This document shows positions 33,836-42,905 of a DNA stretch of 64,000 nt, in pieces (the first letter of the stretch is position 1; every line of letters starts with the position of its first letter). The translations under genes and the position numbers were made by a program. The stretch lies in contig JAZULV010000059.1 in the NCBI GenBank assembly GCA_045603305.1, forward strand, positions 1 to 64,000, read 5' to 3'. Origin of the DNA: JAFRXK01 sp045603305 (GTDB lineage Bacteria > Bacillota > Clostridia > Lachnospirales > Lachnospiraceae). The notes below the pieces were generated by a model. It was not told where the DNA came from, ran no database searches, and was given only the letters and a program-made list of their open reading frames with translations.

Positions 33836-34516
33836 TTACAATTCGATACCTTCTACATTCATCTGCCGGCTAATTATTACTGTAAGATTTCCGTTGCGAC
33901 ATCTTATATCGTCTATGAATTTCTTTTCGTTAATATCCGGCAGGACTTCTATTTTATATGTAAGCTCAAAAAGGCTTCCCAAATTAGTTGTTCTGACCTT
34001 CTCTAAAGTAACCTTTTTGGTATACATGTTAAATATATCATCAAACACTTCTGTATAATCAATATTTTCCGGTATGGTTATTTTAAGTATTCTCTCGGAA
34101 GCTTTGCCCTCTCCAAACCTTGTCTTATTTAACACAACTAAAACAACTCCGACACACGCAGTTATAAAAATTGCGTAGGTAACAGCTCCAACCCCTGTAG
34201 CTATACCAACCGCTACAGCAAAAAACACTCCTGTAATCTCTCTTGAAGTACCCGGTACGGAACGATATCTCACAAGGCTGAAGGTTCCGAGCACAGCCAC
34301 ACCCACACCGATATTGCCACTTGTCATCATAATAACAGTATGTACAAGTGCAGGCAGAAGAAAGAGAGTTATTGCAAAACTCTTTGTATACTTTCCTGAT
34401 GTCATATACACAACAGAAATAACCCCACCTAATACAAGTGACACCACCATACATATTAGTCCGTCACTAAGATTTAATGCATTTGCTGTTGAATTAAAAA
34501 TACTTGAAAAATCCAT
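33836..34516 (-). CDS. DUF4956 membrane protein
   Basis: 226 residues from the ATG at 34516 (GAGGAG 8 nt upstream). Four membrane segments in the first 135 residues, with the family signature GTFSLVRYRSVPGTSREI between helices; the C-terminal 80 residues form a soluble domain. DUF4956 is usually encoded beside a VTC-domain protein, as here 54 nt upstream. Probable partner of that polymerase-like enzyme in polyphosphate or envelope metabolism. Confidence 0.87.
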   Translation of the reverse strand: MDFSSIFNSTANALNLSDGLICMVVSLVLGGVISVVYMTSGKYTKSFAITLFLLPALVHTVIMMTSGNIGVGVAVLGTFSLVRYRSVPGTSREITGVFFAVAVGIATGVGAVTYAIFITACVGVVLVVLNKTRFGEGKASERILKITIPENIDYTEVFDDIFNMYTKKVTLEKVRTTNLGSLFELTYKIEVLPDINEKKFIDDIRCRNGNLTVIISRQMNVEGIEL

Positions 34517-34570
34517 CACTATCTCTCCTCGTAAATAACCATATAGTATTTTTTGACACTATACTAATTA

Positions 34571-35284
34571 CTAATCAGCCTTATTCTTAGAAAATATATT
34601 TTCTCTTAAAAGCTTATTGGCATATATAGTTCCATATTTCGAAAATGAGTTTTTATATATTTTAAGTTCAGATAATATGTCTACAAGCCAAAGAGGCAAT
34701 GCATTTACTATCTTTATCTCCATAAGATATATATCGTCAGGTAATAGCTTTTCTCCATCATCACCATGCTCCAGAAATAAGTCATGCTCTCTGCTGCGTA
34801 TATTTTGGTCTATGGTAACCCGAAGCCCATCTTCACCATCTGCATAATAAGCTCTTCTGTCATAAGCAATATACATCTTCTTAACCGGCTTATAAAAATC
34901 GAGAAAATAATCAATTTCTCTAATAACCTGGCCTTCCTGCTCAAGCTTTATATTTCTATCCAGAAATTCTTCCGCCTGTTTAAGCGGCATTGCAATTCTT
35001 CTCTTGTAGACTACATCTTTATATTTTTTCTTCAGCTCTATAAAAACAGTATCATCCTTATCAGGAATACCATAACTTCTAATTCTCAATTTTTCCTTAT
35101 ATACCGGTTTTTCAATTGAACGCCTTATAAGCAGAAAATCTTCAGTATCGTAATAAATATTGCAGATGGTATGCAGTCCGTATTTATCAGGAATAAGATA
35201 CTCTTTTGTTTTGGCCATAAATGCAGTATACTGCTCTTTTGTCAGGATATATTTTTTTTCATATCTTTTAAAAATATATTGCAT
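34571..35284 (-). CDS. VTC-domain polyphosphate polymerase-like protein
   Basis: 237 residues covering the VTC tunnel fold: KRYEKKYIL at the N-terminus, IYYDT, KEKLRIRSYG, FIELKKKYKDVVYKRR and near the end EIKI, which supply the basic and acidic residues lining the active tunnel. It probably makes polyphosphate from ATP at the membrane with the DUF4956 partner. Placement inside a glycosyltransferase block is typical of gut Firmicutes, but the link to the polysaccharide is unproven. Confidence 0.86.
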   Translation of the reverse strand: MQYIFKRYEKKYILTKEQYTAFMAKTKEYLIPDKYGLHTICNIYYDTEDFLLIRRSIEKPVYKEKLRIRSYGIPDKDDTVFIELKKKYKDVVYKRRIAMPLKQAEEFLDRNIKLEQEGQVIREIDYFLDFYKPVKKMYIAYDRRAYYADGEDGLRVTIDQNIRSREHDLFLEHGDDGEKLLPDDIYLMEIKIVNALPLWLVDILSELKIYKNSFSKYGTIYANKLLRENIFSKNKAD

Positions 35285-35322
35285 ATTTACACCTCCGTGC
35301 TTAACCGGGTGCTAATAAATAT

Positions 35323-36216
35323 TTATTTTCTGTTATTATGAATTTTCAGCCTTTTTCTCAGTTCGCCATTCTCAAAAACAAATGCCATAACCAGACTAAA
35401 TGCTGACTTAATCATATTTATAAATGCTTTAAAATACATTTTTTCTTTTAGCATAAGCTTAGAAATCAGAAGCAAAATATGAAATCTGGCAGTATTGTTA
35501 AAACATTCTCTATACTTTTTATAGATGTTCTGAAAGCCTCTCAGTGCCTTTTTTCCGCTCTTACTTATCTGCTCACCTTCATGAATATAATGATTAAATA
35601 AAAACTCATTGGCACCTACACAATCAAACTTACGGCTTATTCGAATCCACATCTCATAGTCCTGTCTTGCCGGCATATTTACGTCAAACATACCGCAGGC
35701 TTCTATCGCTTCTCTTGAAATCACCGCCTGAGTCGTGGTTCCGATGTAATCACCATATAACATATCCTTAAAATTCACTCTGTCAATAAAGTGTGCCGAC
35801 ATATTGTATGGCTCTGTTTTCTCCCCTTCAGAAGATACACGAACCAGATATCCCTTACAATATACAAGTCCGACTCCCGGCTCGAAGCATTTAATCTGAT
35901 GCTCAAGCTTAGTCTCAAACCATATATCATCATCGTCTAAAAAAGCAAAAAAATCGCCGGCTGCCGCTTTTATACCATCGTTTCGTGAAATCTGGGCACC
36001 GCTGTTTACTTCATGCTTTATATACTTTACATCAGGATAAGCTGCCATCCCCTGTTCCATCACATTACGATACTCGCTGTCGGCAGGATTATCATCTACT
36101 ACGATAAGTTCTATCGGTCTGTAAGTCTGTGACAATACCGACTTCATACTCTTTTCTACGATTTCAAATTCTCTTTTATATGTTGTAATAATTACGCTGA
36201 CTAATTTTCCTGACAC
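35323..36216 (-). CDS. GT2 family glycosyltransferase
   Basis: 297 residues, GT-A fold. VSVIITTYKREFEIVEKS starts the nucleotide-binding domain, IELIVVDDNP and FLDDDDIW (the DxD-type metal site) follow, and ARQDYEMWIR is the acceptor-side acidic motif. The start is GTG with GGAG 9 nt upstream. A basic C-terminus with a hydrophobic patch (about 250-285) may touch the membrane. It builds the repeating unit; sugar unknown. Confidence 0.9.
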   Translation of the reverse strand: MSGKLVSVIITTYKREFEIVEKSMKSVLSQTYRPIELIVVDDNPADSEYRNVMEQGMAAYPDVKYIKHEVNSGAQISRNDGIKAAAGDFFAFLDDDDIWFETKLEHQIKCFEPGVGLVYCKGYLVRVSSEGEKTEPYNMSAHFIDRVNFKDMLYGDYIGTTTQAVISREAIEACGMFDVNMPARQDYEMWIRISRKFDCVGANEFLFNHYIHEGEQISKSGKKALRGFQNIYKKYRECFNNTARFHILLLISKLMLKEKMYFKAFINMIKSAFSLVMAFVFENGELRKRLKIHNNRK

Positions 36217-36256
36217 TTTTTAATCTCCTGTATCTAACCGCAGTTATTCCTTTTTA

Positions 36257-37474
36257 TCAATTACTGCCCTGTGCATCTTTGTAAATATCAATTAATTTAT
36301 CGGTATATTCTGCAATTGTATCAAAACTAATATCTTTACAATGCTGAACATACTCATTTAATTTGTCATTATTTGTCCACAGTTCCAGTATTTTTTCTTT
36401 TAACTCAGATTTGTTTCCGCTCTCGAAAAGCTCTCCAGTTTTTCCGACCTGAATCAATTCCGGAATACCACCGGTATTAGCTCCCAGCACCGGCGTACCA
36501 TACATCTGGCTCTCCATTACAGAAAAAGGACAATTCTCATACCATTCTGAAGGATAGATACTAAATTTTGCTTCGCGAATCAGTTTCTCCAATGCCTCTC
36601 CTGACTGAAAACCTACATTTTCAATATTAGAAACCTTATTGACTTCATCCTCTAAAGGCCCTGCTCCTGCAAATACAAACTTTATATCCGGAAGTTCCCT
36701 GCACACCTCAATCAAGGTACCAATACCTTTTTCAGTGCTAAATCTTCCAAAATAAAGTACATAATCCTTTTTCGCCAGTTCTTGCCATTCAACTGAATCA
36801 ATAAAATTATGCAAAGCAACTGTCTTCTTTGCAAAAACCGGATTTGTATCCAGTTTTGCTTTCAAAAAAGCAGAACAGCAAATCATTTTATCAATATATT
36901 TATAAACGCCCTGCAGCTTCCAGAATACCGCTTCCGCAGTACCAATTACAGACTTCACTCTTGAACCATGAATACATTTTCCCTTAGTACAATTAAGAAA
37001 ACTTCCGGTTAAACACTTCTCACAGTTTTCTTTTGTACCCGGATTATTGCACATATGATTCGGACAAACCAACTGATAGTCATGAGCCGTAAAAACTATG
37101 CCGCATTTCTTACCGCTTTCTTTTTTCCACTTGTTTATTTCAAGTATAATTGAAGGTGTCAGCTGATAATTAAAATTATTAATGTGACACACATCCGGAC
37201 TGAAATCATCCAGTACCTTTCTAATCTTTTTTCGTGCCTCAGAAGAATATATTGTTCTGAAAGGATACTTTAATGCTTCAAGCTTGGAGGTAGTATGAAA
37301 GTCCATATTAGTTGTATAGCTGTCCGCATTGTTACTAACAATGTTTCTGCTGTCACTCATGCCAAAATACTGAACCTCGTGTCCGGTTTCGGTAAGGTAA
37401 TCTCCCAGCTTAAATATATATGTTTCAGCACCGCCGCACCTGTATAAAAATTTGTTTATCATTAATACTTTCAT
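36257..37474 (-). CDS. GT4 family glycosyltransferase with Cys cluster
   Basis: 405 residues, GT-B fold. N-terminal GGAETYIFKLGDYL, then a Cys-rich insert (about 126-165: CPNHMCN, ENCEKC, NCTKGKCIHGS), and the C-terminal nucleotide-sugar domain with YFGRFSTEKGI and the E-x7-E motif in SEWYENCPFSVMESQMYG. At least seven Cys in about 35 residues suggest a bound metal, seen in one GT4 subgroup. It extends the polysaccharide unit. Confidence 0.9.
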   Translation of the reverse strand: MKVLMINKFLYRCGGAETYIFKLGDYLTETGHEVQYFGMSDSRNIVSNNADSYTTNMDFHTTSKLEALKYPFRTIYSSEARKKIRKVLDDFSPDVCHINNFNYQLTPSIILEINKWKKESGKKCGIVFTAHDYQLVCPNHMCNNPGTKENCEKCLTGSFLNCTKGKCIHGSRVKSVIGTAEAVFWKLQGVYKYIDKMICCSAFLKAKLDTNPVFAKKTVALHNFIDSVEWQELAKKDYVLYFGRFSTEKGIGTLIEVCRELPDIKFVFAGAGPLEDEVNKVSNIENVGFQSGEALEKLIREAKFSIYPSEWYENCPFSVMESQMYGTPVLGANTGGIPELIQVGKTGELFESGNKSELKEKILELWTNNDKLNEYVQHCKDISFDTIAEYTDKLIDIYKDAQGSN

Positions 37475-37485
37475 GATTTAATACC

Positions 37486-38487
37486 TTATACCCCATTTTT
37501 TAAATTTCTTATCATAGGATAAATATGTTCATGAACCACTCTGATAATTGCAAAAGTCAGTTTCTTTGGTAAAAGCCTGCATATTAATGTCATTACTTTT
37601 TTCATGAATTTAGTTGTATCTTCCCAAAGCGGCTCATCTTTCCATGCTGTAAGACTACGGTATCTTAAAAATTCTTCACGGTATGGATGAGAATTCTTCT
37701 TCATCCATGGTCTTGAGCCTGACATAAAGCAGGTGGTAAAATGTACAACTACCGGTTCTTCTATGCCTTTGTTAAATTCTTCTTTGCTATAAGCCCAAAC
37801 CGGATTTCTACAGGCCTGTAATCCCTCATATCCTAAGTCATAACAGGCAGTCTGGGCATTATACTCAATCGGAAGAAGCTTAACTTTTTTTAATGGCTGG
37901 AATACTCCGTTCAATACACCCTGATCCATGTATGTGATATCACCATTGTAACGATTGATGAATTCTATAAACTTTGTCTCTACATCGTTTTCTTTCCAGG
38001 CTTCTAAATCAATTACCATAAGGCCGTTATTCGTATAAATAGAATCTTCAGGTATACCGATATTGTCACGATACTTCTTTCCTCTGCAGTCATCAGCACT
38101 CATACACCATGAACCTTCCATATCCATATCCCATAACGGTTTAAGTGAGCGGCAAATAATCATATCACAATCTATATAAATAACCTTTTTAACTGTCTCA
38201 GGCAAAACATGCAGCAAAAACAATCTTGAAAAAGTGCTGATATGCCATCTGCCAACATTTATCTTAGTGTTAGTAATTTTCTCAACATCAAGATTCTCTA
38301 AGTAAACAACATCTCTGTTATAACTATGAATCATTTCTGTTATACTCTGCTTATTCTTCTCACTAATCCCCTTATCAATTATGTAAACAGTTATTGATTC
38401 GGCATCACGGCTGTTCTCCAATAAAGAAACTATTGAAATCGCTGCCAGCTCTGAATACAAATCGCTGCTGGAATAAACTACATTCAT
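37486..38487 (-). CDS. GT8 family glycosyltransferase
   Basis: 333 residues. The GT8 marks are NVVYSSSDLYSELAAISI at the start, VIYIDCDMIICRSLKPLW with the DxD site, YTNNGLMVIDLEAW, MDQGVLNGVF and VVHFTT. Retaining transferase of the LgtC/glycogenin type, probably adding Glc or Gal. The C-terminus has a basic amphipathic stretch for membrane contact. Confidence 0.9.
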   Translation of the reverse strand: MNVVYSSSDLYSELAAISIVSLLENSRDAESITVYIIDKGISEKNKQSITEMIHSYNRDVVYLENLDVEKITNTKINVGRWHISTFSRLFLLHVLPETVKKVIYIDCDMIICRSLKPLWDMDMEGSWCMSADDCRGKKYRDNIGIPEDSIYTNNGLMVIDLEAWKENDVETKFIEFINRYNGDITYMDQGVLNGVFQPLKKVKLLPIEYNAQTACYDLGYEGLQACRNPVWAYSKEEFNKGIEEPVVVHFTTCFMSGSRPWMKKNSHPYREEFLRYRSLTAWKDEPLWEDTTKFMKKVMTLICRLLPKKLTFAIIRVVHEHIYPMIRNLKNGV

Positions 38488-38502
38488 CTTACTAAAGCTC
38501 TC

Positions 38503-39078
38503 CTACGAATTACTCATCATTTTTTTGTACTCTTCAAAACTCATTAAATTAAGGTCTTTTTCGCTAATAATAAGATTTTCTATTCCTCCTATTAACTCCA
38601 TCGGCCAGTCAATTCCAATGTCCGGATCATTATATGCAATACCGGAATCGCCTTCACCGAAAAACACCTCTGCACATTTGTAACTTACAACAGAATCCTC
38701 TATTACTAAATATCCATGTCCAAAATACGGCGGAACAAGAAGACAATTGGTATTCTCCCCGGTCAGGTGAAAACCTCTCCACTGTCCAAAGGTAGGTGAA
38801 TCCGGTCGTAAATCAACAATAACATCATACACATGTCCGCTCACACAGCGAACCAGTTTTGCCTGTTGCTTTACAAGCTGGAAATGTGTTGCACGTATTA
38901 CTCCCCTTTTTGAAATAGTATAAAAAACTTCCTTCAAATCGTGGTCAATTCCATTAGCCTTAAACATATCTACATTATAGTCCTTGATTAATCCTCCACG
39001 ATCATCAGTAGCATAAAAAGGCTTAATTAAGTATGCTCCTTTTAAGTCCAGTTCCTGAAAATCAAATTTCTGTATCAT
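38503..39078 (-). CDS. RmlC-like nucleotide-sugar 3,5-epimerase
   Basis: 191 residues, normal for dTDP-4-dehydrorhamnose 3,5-epimerase family. The catalytic His is in GVIRATHFQ, DVIVDLRPDSPTFGQW and PPYFGHGYLV are conserved, and the catalytic Tyr is in YKCAEVFF. Next to a CDP-glucose branch and without other rml genes, the likely substrate is a CDP-4-keto-6-deoxy sugar rather than dTDP-linked. AAAGGAG precedes the ATG. Confidence 0.86.
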   Translation of the reverse strand: MIQKFDFQELDLKGAYLIKPFYATDDRGGLIKDYNVDMFKANGIDHDLKEVFYTISKRGVIRATHFQLVKQQAKLVRCVSGHVYDVIVDLRPDSPTFGQWRGFHLTGENTNCLLVPPYFGHGYLVIEDSVVSYKCAEVFFGEGDSGIAYNDPDIGIDWPMELIGGIENLIISEKDLNLMSFEEYKKMMSNS

Positions 39079-39090
39079 AATCTGCTCCTT

Positions 39091-40002
39091 TTATACTGTC
39101 TTTAGCCAGTCCATTGTTAATTTTGTTCCTTCTGCAAAAGATACCTCTGCCTTAAATCCACAATCAGCTTCTGTCGCGCCGGTATCAAATGTACTTAATG
39201 GCATATTAGTACCGGTAAATGGCACATCACCAAATAACGGAACCGCATCCGGTTCAAGAGCCTGCTGCATTTCTAATATAAATTCTTTAAGCGGCTTTGC
39301 ATTTCCGCTTCCAATCATATATTCACAAAACGGCTTACCGTTCTTTGCAATCAGATAAAATGCATTAGCTACATCAGTTACATACACAAAATCATAGTTC
39401 TGTGTGGCAGCTGTAAACTGTAATGGCTCATTATTAATAATTTTACGTATTGTTGTATTTACGAAACGTGGTGATAACTCACCAACACCATATGCATTAG
39501 TAATCATCGGCCATACAAGTTCAATACCAATGTCTACTGCAACCGATTTACACATACAGTGAGCAATATGCTTACCCATACCGTAGATATAACCCATGCC
39601 CGGACGACTTCCCTGGGAATGGATAGCCGCCTCTACTTCATATTCCATAATACTTCCTGCACAAACAAATCTGCTGCAGCCCAATTCCTTTGCGGCTTTC
39701 ATACATTCAACAGTATTCAAAGCATTCTGCATCTGAAGATTATAATCTACACGAGCCGCACCTGCTGAACCTGCCCATGCAAAATGAATAAAGGTATCGT
39801 AAACACCATGAGTAATTTTTTCTATCATTGCTTTAGTATCAGATACATCACACTGCATATACGTAAGACCTTCCTGTGGAAACAAACGACGTGGCTTTGG
39901 TCCTATATCAAGTGCAAGCACATTCACACCTTCACTTAAAAACTTATTTACGGTGTAGCTTCCAACAAAACCGTCTGCACCTGTAATAATTACATTTTTC
40001 AT
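39091..40002 (-). CDS. NAD-dependent epimerase/reductase (SDR)
   Basis: 303 residues from the ATG at 40002 (AGAGG 9 nt upstream). The NAD(P) motif is GADGFVGS, and the SDR active site is YGMGK in GYIYGMGKHIA with the catalytic Tyr and Lys. It lies between RfbG and the RmlC-like epimerase, so it is probably the 4-ketoreductase or epimerase finishing the CDP-6-deoxy sugar. Product not determinable by eye. Confidence 0.87.
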   Translation of the reverse strand: MKNVIITGADGFVGSYTVNKFLSEGVNVLALDIGPKPRRLFPQEGLTYMQCDVSDTKAMIEKITHGVYDTFIHFAWAGSAGAARVDYNLQMQNALNTVECMKAAKELGCSRFVCAGSIMEYEVEAAIHSQGSRPGMGYIYGMGKHIAHCMCKSVAVDIGIELVWPMITNAYGVGELSPRFVNTTIRKIINNEPLQFTAATQNYDFVYVTDVANAFYLIAKNGKPFCEYMIGSGNAKPLKEFILEMQQALEPDAVPLFGDVPFTGTNMPLSTFDTGATEADCGFKAEVSFAEGTKLTMDWLKTV

Positions 40003-40024
40003 ATTTATCAACCTCTTAATATAC

Positions 40025-41083
40025 TTATTCTATTTCTAAAAAACTTAAAATCTGCCTGTCCATGCATGCGTTTACATCTTCACCATTAACCCAGCACTTA
40101 CTCCATTCAACAACCATTTCGATTGCCTTATCCAGATTCCAGTGTGGCTTCCAGCCAAAGACAGCCTTTAACTTTGAACAGTCTAACTTAAGGAAGTTTG
40201 CCTCATGAGGACCGCCATCATAACGGTTAATCCACTTCATATCCTCGCCCCAGTGCTTAACAAATAAATCCACCAGTGCACCGGTCTGGAAACAGTCCTG
40301 ATCATCCGGCCCAACATTATAATAACCGGCATATTTCCCATCCTCATACTGAGCTGCTGCAATCATAAGATAAGCAAATAGCGGCTCCAGTACATGCTGA
40401 TACGGACGGGTTGAAAACGGATTACGAACAACAATATCCTCATTATTTATCGCTGCACGAATACAGTCAGGAATAATTCTGTCATTAGCAAAATCACCGC
40501 CACCGATAACATTTCCGGCACGTGCAGTAGATATCGCTACTTTACCATCTGCAAAAAAACTGTTTTTATAGCTATGTGTTACCAGTTCAGAACATGACTT
40601 CGAATTAGAATAAGGGTCAAAACCATCAAGTTCCTCATTTTCTCTATATCCCCATGCCCATTCCTTATTTAAGTATACTTTGTCTGTGGTAACATTAAGA
40701 AACGATTTTACACAGGAACTGTTTCGTACACATTCAAGAATATTAACAGTTCCCATAACATTAGTTTCATATGTATAAACCGGATCTTTATAACTGTCTC
40801 GTACAATAGGTTGTGCTGCAAGATGAAGTACTATCTCAGGCTGTGCTTCGTCAAAAGCAGCTTTAAGTGTTGAATAATCACGAATATCACCAATCACCGA
40901 ATGAATATCCTTTGATATACAGGCTATCTCAAAAAGTGATGGTGTTGTTGGTGGGTTTAATGAATATCCGGTTACAATTGCACCTGCATTAACGAGCATT
41001 TTGCAAAGCCATGAACCTTTAAACCCTGTATGTCCTGTAACAAATACCTTTTTATCTTTATAAAATGAAATATCAAAATTCAT
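40025..41083 (-). CDS. rfbG: CDP-glucose 4,6-dehydratase
   Basis: 352 residues. GHTGFKGSWL is the N-terminal NAD motif typical of CDP-glucose dehydratases, LHLAAQPIVRDSY follows, TDKVY carries the substrate-side residues, and the catalytic Tyr and Lys are in DPYSNSKS. It converts CDP-glucose to CDP-4-keto-6-deoxyglucose. It lies 15 nt after rfbF. No rfbH (the 3-dehydratase for 3,6-dideoxy sugars) is present. Confidence 0.94.
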   Translation of the reverse strand: MNFDISFYKDKKVFVTGHTGFKGSWLCKMLVNAGAIVTGYSLNPPTTPSLFEIACISKDIHSVIGDIRDYSTLKAAFDEAQPEIVLHLAAQPIVRDSYKDPVYTYETNVMGTVNILECVRNSSCVKSFLNVTTDKVYLNKEWAWGYRENEELDGFDPYSNSKSCSELVTHSYKNSFFADGKVAISTARAGNVIGGGDFANDRIIPDCIRAAINNEDIVVRNPFSTRPYQHVLEPLFAYLMIAAAQYEDGKYAGYYNVGPDDQDCFQTGALVDLFVKHWGEDMKWINRYDGGPHEANFLKLDCSKLKAVFGWKPHWNLDKAIEMVVEWSKCWVNGEDVNACMDRQILSFLEIE

Positions 41084-41098
41084 CTGAATTCCTCCGCA

Positions 41099-41875
41099 TT
41101 ATTCCCATAGCTTCCATGGTGCTTTTCCTGATTCCCACAATTTCTCTAACTGTTGTTTTTCTCTTAGTGTATCCATACATTGCCAGTATCCTTTGTGGGT
41201 ATAAGCAGCCAACTGATTCTTAGCTACAAGACCATTCATTGGCTCTTTCTCAAAAACAGTACTGTCTCCGTCAATATAATCAAACAACTGCGGCTCGAAA
41301 ACCATAAATCCGATATTAATCAAGTCGCCATCCAAATCACTTTTCTCACGGAAAGCAGCAACCATGCCATCTTCAGCAATCTCAAGTACACCCTTGTTCT
41401 GTCCGAAATTATAAACAGAAACCGTACCCAGTTTTCCGTTTTTCTTGTGGTAATTAACAAGTTCCTTTATGTTCACATCACCTACTGCATCACCATAAGT
41501 AAGCATGAATGTTTCATCACCAATGTAATCTTTTATTCTTTTAACACGTCCGCCGGTCTGGGTATTAAGTCCTGTGTCAACAACTGTAACCTTCCATGGC
41601 TCTGCATGCTTATTATGTACTATCACTTCATTACCATTTGTGAAATCAAAGGTAATATCTGATGTGTGAAGGAAATAATCTGAAAACCACTCTTTAATAA
41701 CATGCTGCTTATATCCTGCACAAATTATAAATTCATTGTAACCATAGTAGGAGTAAGTTTTCATAATGTGCCATAAAACAGGCATTCCTCCTATCTCTAT
41801 CATAGGCTTTGGTTTAAATGCCGACTCCTCAGAAATACGTGTTCCAAAACCGCCCGCTAAAATAACTACTTTCAT
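41099..41875 (-). CDS. rfbF: Glucose-1-phosphate cytidylyltransferase
   Basis: 258 residues, the normal length. Signature LAGGFGTRISEESAFKPKPMIEIGG binds CTP (the Arg and the two Lys are visible), followed by LWHIMKTYSYYG and LTYGDAVGDV. It makes CDP-glucose from CTP and glucose-1-phosphate, and is the first step of the CDP sugar branch with rfbG next. Confidence 0.95.
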   Translation of the reverse strand: MKVVILAGGFGTRISEESAFKPKPMIEIGGMPVLWHIMKTYSYYGYNEFIICAGYKQHVIKEWFSDYFLHTSDITFDFTNGNEVIVHNKHAEPWKVTVVDTGLNTQTGGRVKRIKDYIGDETFMLTYGDAVGDVNIKELVNYHKKNGKLGTVSVYNFGQNKGVLEIAEDGMVAAFREKSDLDGDLINIGFMVFEPQLFDYIDGDSTVFEKEPMNGLVAKNQLAAYTHKGYWQCMDTLREKQQLEKLWESGKAPWKLWE

Positions 41876-41964
41876 CTATCTGTCCTCTAATTTCTCTAAC
41901 ATCATATAATTAATTTTTTACTTAACCAGGTAACTGCTGATTAAATAAAAAGGAATAATACTCC

Positions 41965-42888
41965 TTATGGCAGTCTGTTGCCTGCTGCCTTGAAAATGTC
42001 GTACCAGTCTTCCCTGCTGATTAATATATCTGCAGCCTTACTTATATCCTTAATTCTCTGCTGATTCATAGAGCCAACTATAGGCTGCATATGAGCAGGA
42101 TGTCTTAAAAGCCAGGCTATGGCCATCGCAGAATCAGTAAGTTCATACTTCGCAGCAATCTCTGCAATCTTATCATTCAAATCTTTGAACTTATCATTGC
42201 CTAAAAATGCACCCTCAAAGCAGCCATACTGGAATGGTGACCAGTTCTGGATTGTAATATCATTAAGTCTGCAGTAATCCAGTACACTTCCATCCCGGTC
42301 TATTGCAGAATCATTTCCGGTATTTACATTAATACCACTACTTATCATGGTAGCATTAGTGATGCTTGTCTGCATCTGATTGATTATTACAGGCTGCTTA
42401 ACATACTTTTTAAGCAGTTCTATCTGGGCCGGATTATGGTTAGACACACCAAAATGTCTTACCTTACCCGACTGCTCTAATATATCAAAAGTCTCTGCCA
42501 CCTCTTCCGGCTCACAAAGTGCATCCGGTCTGTGAAGCAGCAATACATCTAAATATTCCGTGTTAAGTCTTTTAAGAATACCATCTACAGAAGACAATAT
42601 ATATGACTTTGAAAAATCATATATGCCAATATCTGTACGAATACCACACTTAGACTGAAGAACCAGGTTTTCTCTGACATTATGGTTCATACCTATAGCT
42701 TCAGAAAATATCTCCTCACATTTTCCGCCGCCATAAATATCCGCATGGTCAAAGAAATTGAGCCCCAGTTCCATACATGTATCAATATATGCGGCAGCTT
42801 CTTTAACACTCAAATCCCCCATCCTCATGCAGCCAATACCTATAACAGGTACTTCTAAACTACTGCTTCCCAAATTCATTCTTCTCAT
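41965..42888 (-). CDS. Aldo/keto reductase
   Basis: 307 residues from the ATG at 42888 (GGAGG 6 nt upstream). The catalytic tetrad is visible: Asp and Tyr in FFDHADIYGGG, Lys in LQSKCG and His in LLLHRPD. TIM-barrel NADPH-dependent reductase, YdhF-like. It overlaps none of its neighbours once the start is corrected. Whether it serves the polysaccharide or general metabolism is unclear. Confidence 0.9.
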   Translation of the reverse strand: MRRMNLGSSSLEVPVIGIGCMRMGDLSVKEAAAYIDTCMELGLNFFDHADIYGGGKCEEIFSEAIGMNHNVRENLVLQSKCGIRTDIGIYDFSKSYILSSVDGILKRLNTEYLDVLLLHRPDALCEPEEVAETFDILEQSGKVRHFGVSNHNPAQIELLKKYVKQPVIINQMQTSITNATMISSGINVNTGNDSAIDRDGSVLDYCRLNDITIQNWSPFQYGCFEGAFLGNDKFKDLNDKIAEIAAKYELTDSAMAIAWLLRHPAHMQPIVGSMNQQRIKDISKAADILISREDWYDIFKAAGNRLP

Positions 42889-42905
42889 AAACTGCCTCCA
42901 TACAA

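Noticed and set aside
38503..39078. Calling the RmlC-like gene rfbC of a dTDP-rhamnose pathway
   Set aside because: No rmlA, rmlB or rmlD companions are present; the neighbours are CDP-glucose enzymes.
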